Shown: one piece after another, positions 8,459 to 16,883 of the stretch
How the letters are laid out: each line of letters begins with the position of its first letter
Numbering within the stretch: position 1 is the stretch's first letter
DNA from: Rhodospirillales bacterium
GTDB taxonomy: Bacteria > Pseudomonadota > Alphaproteobacteria > Rhodospirillales > Casp-alpha2
Direction of reading: 5' to 3'
Assembly (NCBI GenBank): GCA_017640505.1
Contig: JAEPQO010000002.1
Span: forward strand, 1 to 64,000
DNA length: 64,000 bases
Notes under the pieces: generated by a model
Told to the model about the DNA's origin: nothing
Seen by the model: only the letters and a program-made list of their open reading frames with translations
Database searches by the model: none
Translations under genes and position numbers: made by a program

Positions 8459-10735
8459 TTGCGGATACTCAAATCCATATTCAGTTTCGAACGCGTGCTG
8501 GGCATGCTTCTGCTTGTCGCGTTCCTGGGGCTTTATTACGGGGATACGGTTTACAAGATTGGTCTCGTCGAAGGCTGGCGTAATAAGGTTTTCGATTATT
8601 ATCAAGAGTTTAAGCCGCGCGATATCCCGCCCGCCGACCAAAAACCCGTTACGATCATCGATCTCGACGAGCAAAGCCTTGAATCCGTCGGGCAATGGCC
8701 CTGGCCGCGCACGACCATCGCAAAGATGATCCAGAACACGATGCAGATGGGCGCCGTGTTGATCGCCTTCGACATCGTGTTCGCTGAACCGGACAGGCTG
8801 AATCCGCAAAACATTGCCGAGAGCATCGTCGGCCTCGACCCGGAAACGAAGTCGAAACTGGTCGCGTTGAAGAGCAATGACCAGGTCTTGGCGGATACGA
8901 TTCGCCGTTCGCGCGTCGTGCTGGGGCAGGCCGGGAGGCCGAGCGAGACGGAGGGCGTCAAAGGACCGCCGGTGAAGAAGTCGGTCGCGATCCGCAAGCT
9001 CTCGAAGGATGCGCCGGAGCCGTATAATTTTATTCCCAAGTTCCCGTCCCTGGTCCGAAACGTCTCGGCGATCGAACTGGCGGCAACGCACAGGTTTGGC
9101 GGGCATGGCGTGTTTTCGACGTTGACCGGCAAGGACGGCATCGTCCGCAGCGTTCCTTCGCTGTTCGGCCATGAAGGCGAGTATTTTCCGACACTTTCGA
9201 TAGAAATGCTGCGGATCGCGACGGGGCGCCCGACGGTGCTCGCGCGTGTCAATTCCGCCGGCATGGTCGGTGTCGCCGTGGCTAAGGGGCTGGAGGTTCA
9301 GACGGACAGGATCGGTCAGATTTGGCCGTATTTTTCGAAACACGATCAGGACAAATATGTCTCTGCCGTCGATGTTCTGAACGGATCGGTCGATCCGGCG
9401 ATGATGAAAGGGAAACTGACCATTGTCGGTACGTCAGCGGTGGGCCTCCGAGATATTCGCTCCATCCCGACCGAACGCGATATTCCCGGGGTCGAAGTGC
9501 ACGCCCAGTTGATCGAGGCGATCATCCACCAAAAGTATCTTGTCCGCCCCAACTATGCCGACGTGGCTGAACTGACGTTCCTGCTGGTCGGCGGCATCAT
9601 CATGATCATCCTGGTGCCATGGGTTGGCGCCAAGTGGACGGCGGGGCTGTTCCTGGTTGTCGCCGGCGGCGCATTGGGCACATCGTGGTATTTGTTCACC
9701 GAAAAGCTTGTCCTCCTCGACGCGACGTACGCCGTTGTCGGCATTGCCGTGATGTATACGTCGATGACATATGCCGGGTACGCCCGCGAGGAAGCGGAGC
9801 GGCGGCAGACCCGCGATGCCTTCTCGAAGTACCTTTCGCCCGACATGGTGGAGCGCGTCGCCGGTGATCCGGGTGCGCTTAAGCTGGGTGGTGATCAACG
9901 CCAGATGACGCTGCTGTTCTGCGACGTGCGCGGCTTCACGACGATTTCCGAGCAGTTCGACGCGGTGGGTCTGACCAGCCTCATCAACAAGCTCCTGACA
10001 CCGCTGACCAACGTGATCCTCGAGCGCAAGGGCACCATCGACAAGTACATGGGCGACTGCATCATGGCGTTCTGGAATGCGCCGCTGGATGACGACGACC
10101 AGGAATACAACGGCTGCACCTCGGCCCTCGCAATGCTTGCCGAGATGGAGCCGCTCAACGAACGCCTGAAGCAGGAAGCCGAAGAAGAAGGCCGCAAGCA
10201 CATTCCGCTCAAGGTCGGTCTCGGCCTCAACACCGGGCCCTGCGTGGTCGGCAACATGGGGTCCGACATGCGCTTCGACTATTCCGTGCTGGGCGATGCC
10301 GTGAACCTCGCGGCACGTCTGGAAGGGCAGTCGAAGAGCTACGGCATGAACGTCGTCCTCGGCCCGACGACGCGCAACGCGGTCAAGGACCGGCTGGCGA
10401 CAATCGATCTCGACTTCATCCAGGTGAAGGGTAAGACCGAAGGCACATACATCTACGGACTGATGGGCGACGAGGAAGTGCTGGCAGATCCCGCGTTCAA
10501 GAAGCTCCAGAACCTGATCTACGATGCGCAGGAAATGTACCGCGCGCAGCAATGGGACGATGCACAGGAGATGTTCGACGAAATCCGCGACCTCGGCAGC
10601 GATGCCAAGAAGCCGTGGAAGCTGGAGGCCAACCTGCACGTGCTGTGCGATCTTTACGACGAGCGGATTGCCGAGTACCGCGAAAATCCGCCGCCGCCGG
10701 ATTGGGACGGCGTCTACATCGCGACGACCAAGTGA
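8459..10735 (+). CDS. CHASE2-domain class III adenylate cyclase
   Basis: This 758-aa membrane sensor makes cAMP. An N-terminal helix (~12-29) is followed by an extracytoplasmic CHASE2 sensor domain (~40-350), three closely spaced helices (~365-440), and a class III cyclase catalytic domain (~475-640). The catalytic domain has the two metal aspartates (CDVRGF near 484 and YMGDC near 529), the adenine-selecting lysine of DKYMGD, and the Asn/Arg pair in NLAAR. This residue set favours ATP over GTP. A ~90-residue helical tail follows. The TTG start at 8459 is the one placed at usable distance from GGGGAG; an ATG start is not available without losing the first helix. Its 3' end overlaps the convergent Pat-type gene by 22 bp. 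Confidence 0.9.
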   Translation: MRILKSIFSFERVLGMLLLVAFLGLYYGDTVYKIGLVEGWRNKVFDYYQEFKPRDIPPADQKPVTIIDLDEQSLESVGQWPWPRTTIAKMIQNTMQMGAVLIAFDIVFAEPDRLNPQNIAESIVGLDPETKSKLVALKSNDQVLADTIRRSRVVLGQAGRPSETEGVKGPPVKKSVAIRKLSKDAPEPYNFIPKFPSLVRNVSAIELAATHRFGGHGVFSTLTGKDGIVRSVPSLFGHEGEYFPTLSIEMLRIATGRPTVLARVNSAGMVGVAVAKGLEVQTDRIGQIWPYFSKHDQDKYVSAVDVLNGSVDPAMMKGKLTIVGTSAVGLRDIRSIPTERDIPGVEVHAQLIEAIIHQKYLVRPNYADVAELTFLLVGGIIMIILVPWVGAKWTAGLFLVVAGGALGTSWYLFTEKLVLLDATYAVVGIAVMYTSMTYAGYAREEAERRQTRDAFSKYLSPDMVERVAGDPGALKLGGDQRQMTLLFCDVRGFTTISEQFDAVGLTSLINKLLTPLTNVILERKGTIDKYMGDCIMAFWNAPLDDDDQEYNGCTSALAMLAEMEPLNERLKQEAEEEGRKHIPLKVGLGLNTGPCVVGNMGSDMRFDYSVLGDAVNLAARLEGQSKSYGMNVVLGPTTRNAVKDRLATIDLDFIQVKGKTEGTYIYGLMGDEEVLADPAFKKLQNLIYDAQEMYRAQQWDDAQEMFDEIRDLGSDAKKPWKLEANLHVLCDLYDERIAEYRENPPPPDWDGVYIATTK

Positions 10736-13422
10736 TCGTCCTTGTCGTAGTCGTTTAAGGCCAGCTTTACCTCGTAAACGTTCTCGCCGTCGACGCGGGC
10801 CCGGGAGAAACCGAGCTCCTGTACGAACGCAAGCATGGCCGAATTTTCCTGCATGACCTGACCGACGATCTCCTTGGTGCCGCGGCTTTTACAGTACGCG
10901 ATCATTCTTTTCAGCAACGCGCGCCCGAGACCGTGCCCCTTCATGTCGGAGCGCACGATGATAGCGAATTCCGCACGCTCGTTGTTCGGGTCGGTGATGG
11001 TACGGACGACACCCAGCGTGTCACCTTCGCCGTCACGGTGACGCTGCTTGGCGATCAGGGCCATTTCGCGGTCATAGTCGATCTGCGCAAGACGCGCCAT
11101 TTCACTGTGCGGCAGCTCGCGGATCTGCCCGAAGAAGCGGAAGCGGATGTCTTCCTTGCTGGTCTTGGCGAGAAACTCAACGTGCGCCGGTTCGTCCTCG
11201 GGACGGATCGGGCGGATGCGGATCTTCTCGCCGTCCTCCAGCGAAAAATCGTACTCAAGCTCTTTCGGATACGGGCGGATGGCGAGGCGGGGCCGTTCCT
11301 TTTCGTCTGAAACACGGATGCGCGCGTCGAGCGCCAGGACACCGTTTTCGTCGACGAGAAGGGGGTTGATATCCAGCTCCTCGATCTCCGGCATTTCGAT
11401 GATCAACTGCGATATGTGGATCAGCGTCTGGCACAGCATATCCATGTCGACGGCAGGTTGGTCCCGGTAGCCGGCCAGCAATTTCGAAATCCGCGTGCGG
11501 TCGATCAGGTCGCGCGCCAGTTTCATATTTAGCGGCGGCAGGGCAATGCTCCGGTCTGCGATCACTTCGACCGCGGTCCCGCCGTGGCCGAACAGGATGA
11601 CGGGGCCGAATACGGGGTCCGGTGCAACGCCGATGATGACTTCGTGGGCGCCCGGACGCGACACCATCTTTTGCACGGTGAAACCCTGGATTTCTGCTTC
11701 CGGGAACCGACGCTGAATATTCCTCAGCATTTCCGCGCCTGCCGATCGAACGGCATCGCTATCGTTCAGGTGCAGCGCGACGCCGCCGACATCGGATTTG
11801 TGCGTGATGTCGTCGGACAGGATTTTCAGCGCCACCGGGAATCCCATTTCAGCTGCCATGGCAACCGCCTCGTCGACGCCGGCGACGATATGCGTCTCCA
11901 CGGTCGGAATACCGTAGGCGGAGAGCACCGCTTTCGATTCCGGTTCGGTCAGCAAATGGCGTCCGTTGTTCAGGCGTGCCTCGAGAACGAAGCGGGCAGC
12001 GTCGGTCGCGTAGGTCACGTTTTGCGGTGACGACGGCGGCGTTTCCAGAAGCAGCGTCTGGTTGCGCCTGTGTTCGACGAGGTTGAGGAACCCGCGAACA
12101 GCATCGTTCGGCGTGTTGAACGACGGAATGCCCGCTTCGCGCAGGCGCTTGCGCGCAGGGCCAACCGCCTTGCCGCCGCACCAGCTCGCCAGGACGTTCT
12201 TTTTGCTGTTCTTGGCGACGCTGATAACCGCCTCGGCGGCTTCTATGCTCGATGCGATGGCGGTCGGCGCGTGCATGATCAGGACCGCATCGGCGGACGG
12301 GTCGTCGAGCAGGGCCTGCGCGGCCGCGGTATAGCGTGTGCCGGGCGCGTCGCCGATGATGTCGACCGGGTTTCCATGCGACCATGTCGGCGGCAGTTCG
12401 CCATTCAGCGTTTCGATCGTATGCTCGGAAAGGGTCGGCAGGTCTATGCCGTGTTCTTCAAGTGCATCCGCGGCCATCACACCAAGCCCGCCGCCGTTCG
12501 TCATCAGCATCAGTCTTTCGCCAACCTGCGGCTTGGCACGGGTGAGCGTTTCCACCGCCGCGAACAGTTCGCCGATCTCGTCCACCCGCAGCATCCCGGC
12601 ACGCCGGAAGGCTGCGTCGTATACGTCATCCGCACCGGCAAGCGCACCGGTATGCGATGCGGCTGCCTTGGCTCCGGCGGTGCCCCGGCCGGACTTGATG
12701 ACGATGACCGGTTTGTTCCGGGCAGCGGCACGGCAGGCGGACATGAATTTGCGGCCACCCGTGATGGATTCGATATAGAGCAGGATCGCGCGGGTCGAGG
12801 TATCGGTCGCCAGATAGTCGATCACGTCCCCGAAATCGACGTCTGCGCATTCGCCCAGCGAAATGAAGTGCGAGAACCCGGCCCCGTTTTCCGCGGCCCA
12901 ATCCAGGATCACCGTGCAAAGCGCACCGGACTGCGACACCATCGCGATCTTTCCGTCCGTCGCCGGGAGATGCGAGAAGCTCGCGTTGAGATTGATGCCG
13001 GGCACCAGTAACCCGAGGCAGTTCGGACCCAGGATGCGGAACAGGTAATTGTTGGTGGCATCCAGCATGGCCTGCTTTACCGAGCGGCCATCGCGCGTCG
13101 TCGTGTGTTCAAGGCCCGCCGTCAGCACGATGGCGGCCCGTGTACCGATGGCGGCCAATTTCTCGATAAGCGAGGGGATCGGATCGGGCGGCGTGCAGAT
13201 AATCGCCAGGTCGGGCGGGATGGGCAGGCTTTCGACGTCGGGATATGCGAGGACGCCGGCGATGGCACTCTGTTTTGGATTTACCGGCAGGATCGGCCCT
13301 TCAAAGCCACCCTCCAGGAGATTGTGCATGACGACGGCGCCGACTGCGCCCGGCCGGTTGCTGGCGCCGATGACGGCAACCGATTCCGGGCGGAATAGCT
13401 TTTCCAGGTTTCGCGTTGTCAT
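10714..13422 (-). CDS. Acyl-CoA synthetase (NDP-forming)-like / GNAT fusion, Pat-type protein acetyltransferase
   Basis: This 902-aa protein has the layout of bacterial protein lysine acetyltransferases such as Pat/YfiQ: a CoA-binding Rossmann domain (~1-135, VAVIGASNRPGAVG), succinyl-CoA-ligase-like domains (~150-460), an ATP-grasp domain (~480-700) and a C-terminal GNAT domain (~735-895, with the acetyl-CoA loop GHGLGRALLKRMI). Relatives acetylate acetyl-CoA synthetase and other enzymes and so adjust acetate and acyl-CoA use. Whether the ligase half is still catalytic cannot be judged by eye. No cyclic-nucleotide-binding domain is fused, unlike mycobacterial Pat. It is convergent with the adenylate cyclase gene, and a TGC-rich inverted repeat lies 68-103 bases before its start. 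Confidence 0.85.
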   Translation of the reverse strand: MTTRNLEKLFRPESVAVIGASNRPGAVGAVVMHNLLEGGFEGPILPVNPKQSAIAGVLAYPDVESLPIPPDLAIICTPPDPIPSLIEKLAAIGTRAAIVLTAGLEHTTTRDGRSVKQAMLDATNNYLFRILGPNCLGLLVPGINLNASFSHLPATDGKIAMVSQSGALCTVILDWAAENGAGFSHFISLGECADVDFGDVIDYLATDTSTRAILLYIESITGGRKFMSACRAAARNKPVIVIKSGRGTAGAKAAASHTGALAGADDVYDAAFRRAGMLRVDEIGELFAAVETLTRAKPQVGERLMLMTNGGGLGVMAADALEEHGIDLPTLSEHTIETLNGELPPTWSHGNPVDIIGDAPGTRYTAAAQALLDDPSADAVLIMHAPTAIASSIEAAEAVISVAKNSKKNVLASWCGGKAVGPARKRLREAGIPSFNTPNDAVRGFLNLVEHRRNQTLLLETPPSSPQNVTYATDAARFVLEARLNNGRHLLTEPESKAVLSAYGIPTVETHIVAGVDEAVAMAAEMGFPVALKILSDDITHKSDVGGVALHLNDSDAVRSAGAEMLRNIQRRFPEAEIQGFTVQKMVSRPGAHEVIIGVAPDPVFGPVILFGHGGTAVEVIADRSIALPPLNMKLARDLIDRTRISKLLAGYRDQPAVDMDMLCQTLIHISQLIIEMPEIEELDINPLLVDENGVLALDARIRVSDEKERPRLAIRPYPKELEYDFSLEDGEKIRIRPIRPEDEPAHVEFLAKTSKEDIRFRFFGQIRELPHSEMARLAQIDYDREMALIAKQRHRDGEGDTLGVVRTITDPNNERAEFAIIVRSDMKGHGLGRALLKRMIAYCKSRGTKEIVGQVMQENSAMLAFVQELGFSRARVDGENVYEVKLALNDYDKDDHLVVAM

Positions 13423-13489
13423 TTGCCGTTCTGCTCGTGATTGCGGGTCGGTTAACCGGGTGATTCCGCGGCATCTTCAGGCATTTTAT

Positions 13490-13525
13490 GCTGCGTCGCA
13501 ATATCATAATATTGCAACGCAGCAA
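13490..13525. promoter_or_regulatory. 16-bp inverted repeat (candidate operator)
   Basis: The arms TGCTGCGTCGCAATAT (13490-13505) and ATATTGCAACGCAGCA (13510-13525) are complementary at 15 of 16 positions around a 4-base spacer. The site is 17 bases past the stop of the DUF922 gene and 68 bases before the start of the Pat-type gene. No T-run follows on the minus strand, which speaks against a terminator. The TGC/GCA-rich arms recall operators of the polyhydroxyalkanoate regulator PhaR; that link is an inference. Confidence 0.5.
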
Positions 13526-13541
13526 TGATATAATCGAACGA

Positions 13542-14237
13542 TTACCAGTCGGTGCAGAGTGCCTGTTCGCGGCGGTACCGTTCCGGGGTGTCGAGGCGCG
13601 CATTGTTGCGGTCGAGTTCTCGGTTCATTTCCAGGAACAGGGGCTCAACCGACGCGCTCAGGCGTTTTCTCAGATATGCGGCGGCCCTATCAGGGTTTGA
13701 TGTCCGAACGGGATCGAGCGTTTCCGCGGCCCGTTGCAGGCGATGCTGGAGCCGTGGATAGAACCGGTCCAGCGCCTGCTTGAACACGGCCACGTGCGTC
13801 ATTTCATGAGCATTGATGGATCTGTAGGCGCACGACCCGGGCCGAAATTTGCGCGCGATGAAAATCCTGAGATTGTCATATCCGAGGTCGGCTTCGACGG
13901 CGGTGACACGCGCGCAATAGCCACCGTCGGAAACGGGCTGTGCTTCAACCTTGAGACGCATACTGTATTTCAGTTCCGTCAGCGTCAGGCCGACGGGGGT
14001 CCAGGCGGATCCGAAAGCGCTGGCGCGTCCGCTTTGCCGCTGCATCCGTCTGAGGCTCTCGCGAGAGTGGGCATTGTTGACGGTCACCCTGCCGTCGTTG
14101 CGCTGGATGGTGACGTGAACGGATTGGCTGTCCGGGAACGCGCACGTCGCCGCATCGGCCGTGGTCGCGCAGAAGAAGACGATACCAATCAAAAGGATCT
14201 GCCATGCCCGATGATATATGCGCAGGTTTTGTATCAT
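13542..14237 (-). CDS. DUF922-type putative Zn-dependent protease, exported
   Basis: This is a periplasmic protein of about 231 aa. A signal peptide follows the chosen ATG (MIQNLRIYHRAW, hydrophobic ILLIGIVFF, cleavage after TTADA). The mature part contains NAHEMTHVAVF, a HExxH zinc-protease motif, as seen in the DUF922 family of putative proteases. Cysteines before and after it could form a disulphide. A longer reading to 14291 would place the start in an ATGA overlap with the PAS gene stop, suggesting translational coupling, but it would put 18 unlikely residues before the signal peptide. Neither start has a clear ribosome-binding site. The substrate is unknown. Confidence 0.7.
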   Translation of the reverse strand: MIQNLRIYHRAWQILLIGIVFFCATTADAATCAFPDSQSVHVTIQRNDGRVTVNNAHSRESLRRMQRQSGRASAFGSAWTPVGLTLTELKYSMRLKVEAQPVSDGGYCARVTAVEADLGYDNLRIFIARKFRPGSCAYRSINAHEMTHVAVFKQALDRFYPRLQHRLQRAAETLDPVRTSNPDRAAAYLRKRLSASVEPLFLEMNRELDRNNARLDTPERYRREQALCTDW

Positions 14238-14287
14238 AAGAGGATTATAGCTCTGTTTGCCGGGTAGGTGACAGTGCAGCGCACCAT

Positions 14288-14776
14288 TCATTCAAAATCG
14301 ACAACCATGAGAATCTGTTCGACGGTGTCTTCAGTGCTGCCGAGCGGAAGTAACAGCCCAAAGAACGTAACGAACTCACGTCCGGCGATGTACGAACAGG
14401 AACGATGCAGAATATGGGGCGTACCGCTCTGAAATACCGTGCTGTACGCACGCATGGGCGGCGTTTGTTGACGTTTCTCATATACCTCGCAGTGCGTTTT
14501 TCCGCTCGCGTCGAACCCGACGCGGTGCGTGATTTGTGTGCCCCAGAAACGGTTGCGAAAATCTTCGCCGTTGCCGATGACATCCTTGACGATGAGGTAG
14601 GGTGTGATCTCCCAGATATCCAGGAGATCGATGTCGCGCCAAGATGGAAATCCGCGCTGGCCTCTTTTATCCAGCCAGTAATCATAGAGAACGAGAGCAT
14701 GTGGCTTCTCCGGCGGATGTTCCGCATCCACTTCCCACAACTCGTATAGTTTGCTGTTGATTGAGAGATCGAGCAA
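14288..14776 (-). CDS. PAS_5-family protein (copy 1)
   Basis: This 162-aa protein belongs to the PAS_5 family common in Rhodospirillales: LYDYWLDKRGQRGFPSW, DIDLLDIW, the VKDVIGNGEDFRNRFWGTQI core and a beta-rich C-terminal half ending in LMVVDFE. PAS_5 proteins are probably small sensors or binding modules, and no output domain is fused here. It is a close paralogue of the next gene upstream (14919-15407) and a distant one of the gene at 55899. The start is a TTG at 14776, supported by AGGGAGAG at a suitable distance. The stop codon overlaps a possible start of the DUF922 gene. Function unknown. Confidence 0.82.
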   Translation of the reverse strand: MLDLSINSKLYELWEVDAEHPPEKPHALVLYDYWLDKRGQRGFPSWRDIDLLDIWEITPYLIVKDVIGNGEDFRNRFWGTQITHRVGFDASGKTHCEVYEKRQQTPPMRAYSTVFQSGTPHILHRSCSYIAGREFVTFFGLLLPLGSTEDTVEQILMVVDFE

Positions 14777-14918
14777 TTCGGCTCTCCCTAACCAAATACT
14801 CGACCAATTCTAGCGAAAATATACCTCAGGAGGCGAAAAAATATTTCGATGGGAGGCGGCATCCTCATTCGTTGGTCGGATTGGGCGTTGTTGCCGCTAC
14901 GGCAGTGCCGCGTGACGA

Positions 14919-15407
14919 TTACTCGTAGTCGATCGCAATCATGATGTGGTCGACTTTCTCGTCGGTTTTGCCGACCGGCAGATTGAGCGCGTTGAACACA
15001 ATGAATTCACGGCCGGCAATGAAACTGCTGGACCGGTACACCGAAATCGGACGGCCGGTTTCGTATACAGCAACGTAAGTACCCATCTGCGGGCCGAGCG
15101 GCTGACTGGAGTATATTTCGCGGTGCGTTTTTCCGGTGGCGTCGAAACCGGCGCGGTGTGCGATCTGCGTGCCCCAGTAGCGGTTCAGGAAATCGGCGCC
15201 GTCACCGATGACATCCTTGATGATGAGGCATGAAGCGACCTGCCATAGATCGAGAAGGTCGATGTCGTGCCATGCGGGAAACTTCCGCTGCCCACGTTTT
15301 TTTAGCCAGTAGTCGTACAGTATCCGGGCATTAGGCTGCGCAGGCGGGGTGTCCGGGTCCACTTCTTCGCGTCTGTAAATCTCGTTTTCTACGGTGACAT
15401 CAACCAA
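14919..15407 (-). CDS. PAS_5-family protein (copy 2)
   Basis: This 162-aa paralogue of the downstream neighbour has identical length and the same landmarks in the same order (LYDYWLKKRGQRKFPAW, DIDLLDLW, VIGDGADFLNRYWGTQI, RAGFDATGKTH), so the two come from a tandem duplication. They are separated by 142 bases, enough for a separate promoter. The most N-terminal available start is a TTG at 15407; no ATG occurs near it in frame. The protein is a single PAS-fold domain without membrane segments or a partner domain. Its ligand and function are unknown. Confidence 0.82.
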   Translation of the reverse strand: MVDVTVENEIYRREEVDPDTPPAQPNARILYDYWLKKRGQRKFPAWHDIDLLDLWQVASCLIIKDVIGDGADFLNRYWGTQIAHRAGFDATGKTHREIYSSQPLGPQMGTYVAVYETGRPISVYRSSSFIAGREFIVFNALNLPVGKTDEKVDHIMIAIDYE

Positions 15408-15503
15408 GTCGGATCTCTCAGCCCTTTTTCAACGACCCACCCGTCAGATGTTACGCACGAGTTTGCACGAATGACACTAACAATAATCATGGCCGATAAG
15501 ACG

Positions 15504-15535
15504 AAAGGGGAAGGTCCATCAGGACCTTCCCCTTT
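15504..15535 (-). terminator. Terminator of the tRNA-Cys/tRNA-Asn transcript
   Basis: A perfect 14-bp inverted repeat (15504-15517 with 15522-15535) and a 4-base loop make a very stable hairpin. Read on the minus strand it ends in TTT, 7 bases after the 3' end of tRNA-Asn. The short T-run is compensated by the strong stem. Confidence 0.75.
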
Positions 15536-15541
15536 ACGAAT

Positions 15542-15617
15542 TGGCTCCGGCGGCAGGACTCGAACCTGCGACCCAGCGGTTAACAGCCGCTTGCTCTACC
15601 AACTGAGCTACACCGGA
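15542..15617 (-). tRNA. tRNA-Asn (GUU)
   Basis: Read on the minus strand this is a complete 76-nt cloverleaf: acceptor TCCGGTG paired with CGCCGGA (one G-U), D-arm AGCTCAGTTGGTAGAGC, anticodon arm AGCGG-CTGTTAA-CCGCT with anticodon GTT, T-arm with GGTTCGAGTCC and an encoded 3' CCA. It is transcribed after tRNA-Cys, 7 bases apart. Confidence 0.96.
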
Positions 15618-15624
15618 TCAGTGC

Positions 15625-15698
15625 TGGAGGCGCGGACCGGAATCGAACCGGTGTACACGGCTTTGCAGGCCGCTGCGTAGCCACTCCGCCACCGCGCC
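15625..15698 (-). tRNA. tRNA-Cys (GCA)
   Basis: Read on the minus strand this is a 74-nt cloverleaf: acceptor GGCGCGG paired with CCGCGCC, anticodon loop CTGCAAA with anticodon GCA, T-arm with GGTTCGATTCC, discriminator T and an encoded CCA. U73 together with GCA is the normal identity set for cysteine. Confidence 0.96.
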
Positions 15699-15771
15699 GT
15701 TCCGCGTTGACCTCCCGCCACAACGTGGGATCAACCTCCTGAAAGGTGGCCCCACACTGCGACGACGCGGG

Positions 15772-15800
15772 AAATTAGACGTAACATTGCCGGGGGTCAA
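15772..15800 (-). promoter_or_regulatory. Sigma70-type promoter for the tRNA-Cys/tRNA-Asn pair
   Basis: On the minus strand TTGACC (15800-15795) and TAATTT (15777-15772) are spaced by exactly 17 bases. This predicts a start about 65 bases before the 5' end of tRNA-Cys. It is one of the best promoter matches in the window. Confidence 0.7.
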
Positions 15801-15961
15801 GCAATCCATGTACACTTTTCGGGCATTTATTTTGGTTGCCTCCGGATTGCCGCATTGAGTTGTTTTCGGCGCTTGGGCAGCCTATAAATCGGGCTGCAGA
15901 GATTTGGCTCAGGCCAGGAAATTTCGGCCGATATATTCTGTTCGCATAGAGGGTTGTCCAC

Positions 15962-16627
15962 ATGAATGACGCGCAATTTGCACAGGCTCGCCGCAACATG
16001 GTGGACAGCCAGATTCTTCCGAACCGCGTGACCGATGAAAACGTGGTCGGCGCGATGTCGGCATTGCCGCGCGAGGCGTTTCTCCCGGCGGGCCGGCAGG
16101 TGCTGGCGTATGCCGACGAGACGGTTCTGATCGAGGACGGGCGCTACATGATGCAGCCGATGGTTCTGGCACGGCTGCTGGATATTGCAGAGATCGGCCC
16201 GAAAGACGTGGCAATGGCGGTCGGCTGCGCGACGGGGTATGGGGTTGCCGTCCTTGCCAAGCTCGTCGATACGGTGATCGCCGTCGAGAGCGATGCCTCG
16301 ATGCGGACCAAGGCAGAGCGCAATCTGGCTCAACTGGGTATCGACAATGTTGCCGTTGTCGACGGCAAGTTGCAGGAAGGGTATCCGAAAGACGCGCCCT
16401 ATGATCTCATCTATCTGGATGGCGCCGTGCCAGAGGTGCCGGAAAGCATTGCGAATCAGTTATCTGATGGCGGCCGCCTTGTGTGTGTCGTGATGCAGCC
16501 GGGCAAGCCCGTTGGCCGGGGCGTCATCGTTACCCGTTACGGGAACGCGATTTCCGTTCGCGAAGTGTTCGATGCGGTCGAACCGGTGCTGCCGGGGTTT
16601 GAGAAAGAATCGGCGTTTTCATTCTGA
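15962..16627 (+). CDS. Protein-L-isoaspartate O-methyltransferase family protein
   Basis: This 221-aa cytosolic methyltransferase resembles Pcm, which methylates isoaspartyl residues of aged proteins with SAM as donor. It shows the N-terminal ARRNMVDSQILPNRVTD segment, PREAFLP, the substrate-region MMQPMVLARLL, and the SAM-binding motif VGCATGYGVAVLA followed by the acidic VIAVESD. Motif I reads VGCATGYG rather than the usual G(T/S)GSGY, a drift common in alphaproteobacterial members placed next to tolC genes. ATG 15962 has GAGG 13 bases upstream. The next gene on the same strand, 256 bases later, is a TolC-family gene, a pairing often seen in alphaproteobacteria. Isoaspartate repair activity is likely but not certain. 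Confidence 0.8.
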   Translation: MNDAQFAQARRNMVDSQILPNRVTDENVVGAMSALPREAFLPAGRQVLAYADETVLIEDGRYMMQPMVLARLLDIAEIGPKDVAMAVGCATGYGVAVLAKLVDTVIAVESDASMRTKAERNLAQLGIDNVAVVDGKLQEGYPKDAPYDLIYLDGAVPEVPESIANQLSDGGRLVCVVMQPGKPVGRGVIVTRYGNAISVREVFDAVEPVLPGFEKESAFSF

Positions 16628-16883
16628 AATTTTCGCAACGCCATGGAATCACGGCAAAAATTCGGACCAACGATTCGCACTAATTTTTCTATTGAGCGGT
16701 GATGCAGAGGGTGTAATCCTCTGAATTCATTGTGCTATTTGTAAAACTTGACCTTCTTGCGGGGTTCTGACTCCCTTATAGTTCATTAAGTCTTAATGGC
16801 GGCAGCTCTTCAGCGCGAAGTGTTTGTTGGGAATTGGGCGATCGACGTGTTACCTAGGTCTGGGCAGTATGGGTTGAAACACT

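Noticed and set aside
16748-16782. Promoter before tolC (TTGACC ... TATAGT)
   Set aside because: The spacing between the hexamers is over 20 bases, too long for a standard sigma70 promoter.
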